Positions 4,769 through 5,011 of a stretch of 5,011 nt of DNA are shown piece after piece (the stretch's first letter is position 1; each line of letters opens with the position of its first letter). The position numbers and the translations under genes are program-made. The notes beneath the pieces were generated by a model. It made no database searches, had not been told where the DNA came from, and saw nothing but the letters and a program-made list of their open reading frames with translations. The DNA is taken from NCBI GenBank assembly GCA_937988695.1, contig CALKHM010000256.1, positions 1 to 5,011 on the forward strand, given 5' to 3'. The stretch comes from an uncultured Microbacterium sp. (GTDB taxonomy: Bacteria > Actinomycetota > Actinomycetes > Actinomycetales > Microbacteriaceae).

Positions 4769-5011
4769 GTGGCGATCCTGATCGATGACGCGCGCTGGCC
4801 CGCGCACGGCATGCTCTGGGCGCACCTGGTCAGTGACCGCTCCCTAGACGAGCTGCACGCCTTCGCGCAGGCAAACGGCATCCCCGCCCGCGCCTTCGAT
4901 CTCGATCACTACGATGTGCCCGCGCGCTCGCACGCCGACCTCATCGCCGCCGGCGCCGAGCACGTCGGAGGACACGAGCTCGTGCGCAGGCTCATCGCCT
5001 CCGGTCTGCGC
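4769..5011 (+). CDS. DUF4031 domain-containing protein, N-terminal part (3' end outside window)
   Basis: Eighty-one codons are visible and the frame is open at the right edge. The pattern WPAHGMLWAHLVSD at 10-23, ELHAFA at 28-33, FDLDHYDVP at 43-51 and GGHELVRRLIASGLR at 67-81 matches the small DUF4031 family (Pfam) as I remember it, which is common in actinobacteria and has no established function. The conserved Asp, His and Tyr residues (Asp44, His47, Tyr48, Asp49) and Trp-His pairs suggest a polar site, perhaps metal or nucleotide binding, but that is speculation. There is no signal peptide or membrane segment, so it is probably cytoplasmic. The start is a GTG with either AGGA or a leaderless -10 box in front. 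It is transcribed away from rplU. Family DUF4031 proteins are around 90-110 residues, so little is likely missing, unless it is a longer fusion. Confidence 0.88.
   Translation, partial: MAILIDDARWPAHGMLWAHLVSDRSLDELHAFAQANGIPARAFDLDHYDVPARSHADLIAAGAEHVGGHELVRRLIASGLR

Larger units (their letters stand above)
564..4883. repeat. Dispersed heptamer GGATGCC/GGCATCC, ten copies
   Basis: Plus-strand GGCATCC starts at 564, 1338, 2116, 2372, 3506 and 4877, and GGATGCC starts at 603, 1608, 4660 and 4692. Eight copies are inside genes (proA, proB, obgE and the DUF4031 gene) and two are in the divergent intergenic region. They fall in at least four codon contexts: GAT GCC, GCA TCC, GG ATG CC and GGC ATC C. 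Neither a shared protein motif nor a single codon-pair preference explains all of them. The coordinates given are the outer limits of the set, not one continuous element. Confidence 0.6.

Overview
The window looks like ordinary chromosomal DNA from a high-GC actinobacterium, most likely Microbacteriaceae and probably Microbacterium or a close relative. The reasons are the strong G/C bias at third codon positions, frequent GTG starts, the rplU-rpmA-obgE-proB-proA gene order, a DUF4031 protein, and a tiny membrane protein after proA of a kind I associate with Microbacteriaceae. I see no mobile element, CRISPR array, tRNA or rRNA, and no new multi-gene system.

Layout. Almost everything is on the minus strand, so transcription runs from high to low coordinates. 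It starts at a good sigma-70-like promoter (4652-4680) and passes through a leader of about 170 nt (4475 to about 4645). It then reads rplU (4166-4474), rpmA (3889-4146), obgE (2297-3805), proB (1434-2300), proA (162-1424) and the start of a small membrane protein (1-99, cut by the window edge). On the plus strand a divergent DUF4031 gene begins at 4769 and runs off the right edge. The divergent intergenic region (4475-4768) holds both promoters, the rplU leader and a 27-bp inverted repeat.

How the genes fit together. rplU and rpmA encode 50S proteins bL21 and bL27, and obgE encodes a GTPase involved in late 50S assembly, so the first three genes form a ribosome unit. proB and proA encode the first two steps of proline synthesis and are attached downstream: proB overlaps obgE by four bases and proA follows proB by nine. 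A hairpin with a UUCG loop between rpmA and obgE may lower expression of the downstream part. A promoter-like TAGACT six bases before the proA GTG may give proA its own leaderless transcript.

The most interesting signals are sub-genic. The heptamer GGATGCC/GGCATCC occurs ten times on the two strands, in several codon phases and in non-coding DNA. There are also two candidate leaderless promoters of identical geometry (TAGNNT, six bases, GTG), a structured rplU leader, and a ProB that lacks the PUA domain. These are hypotheses from reading the sequence; no searches were run.
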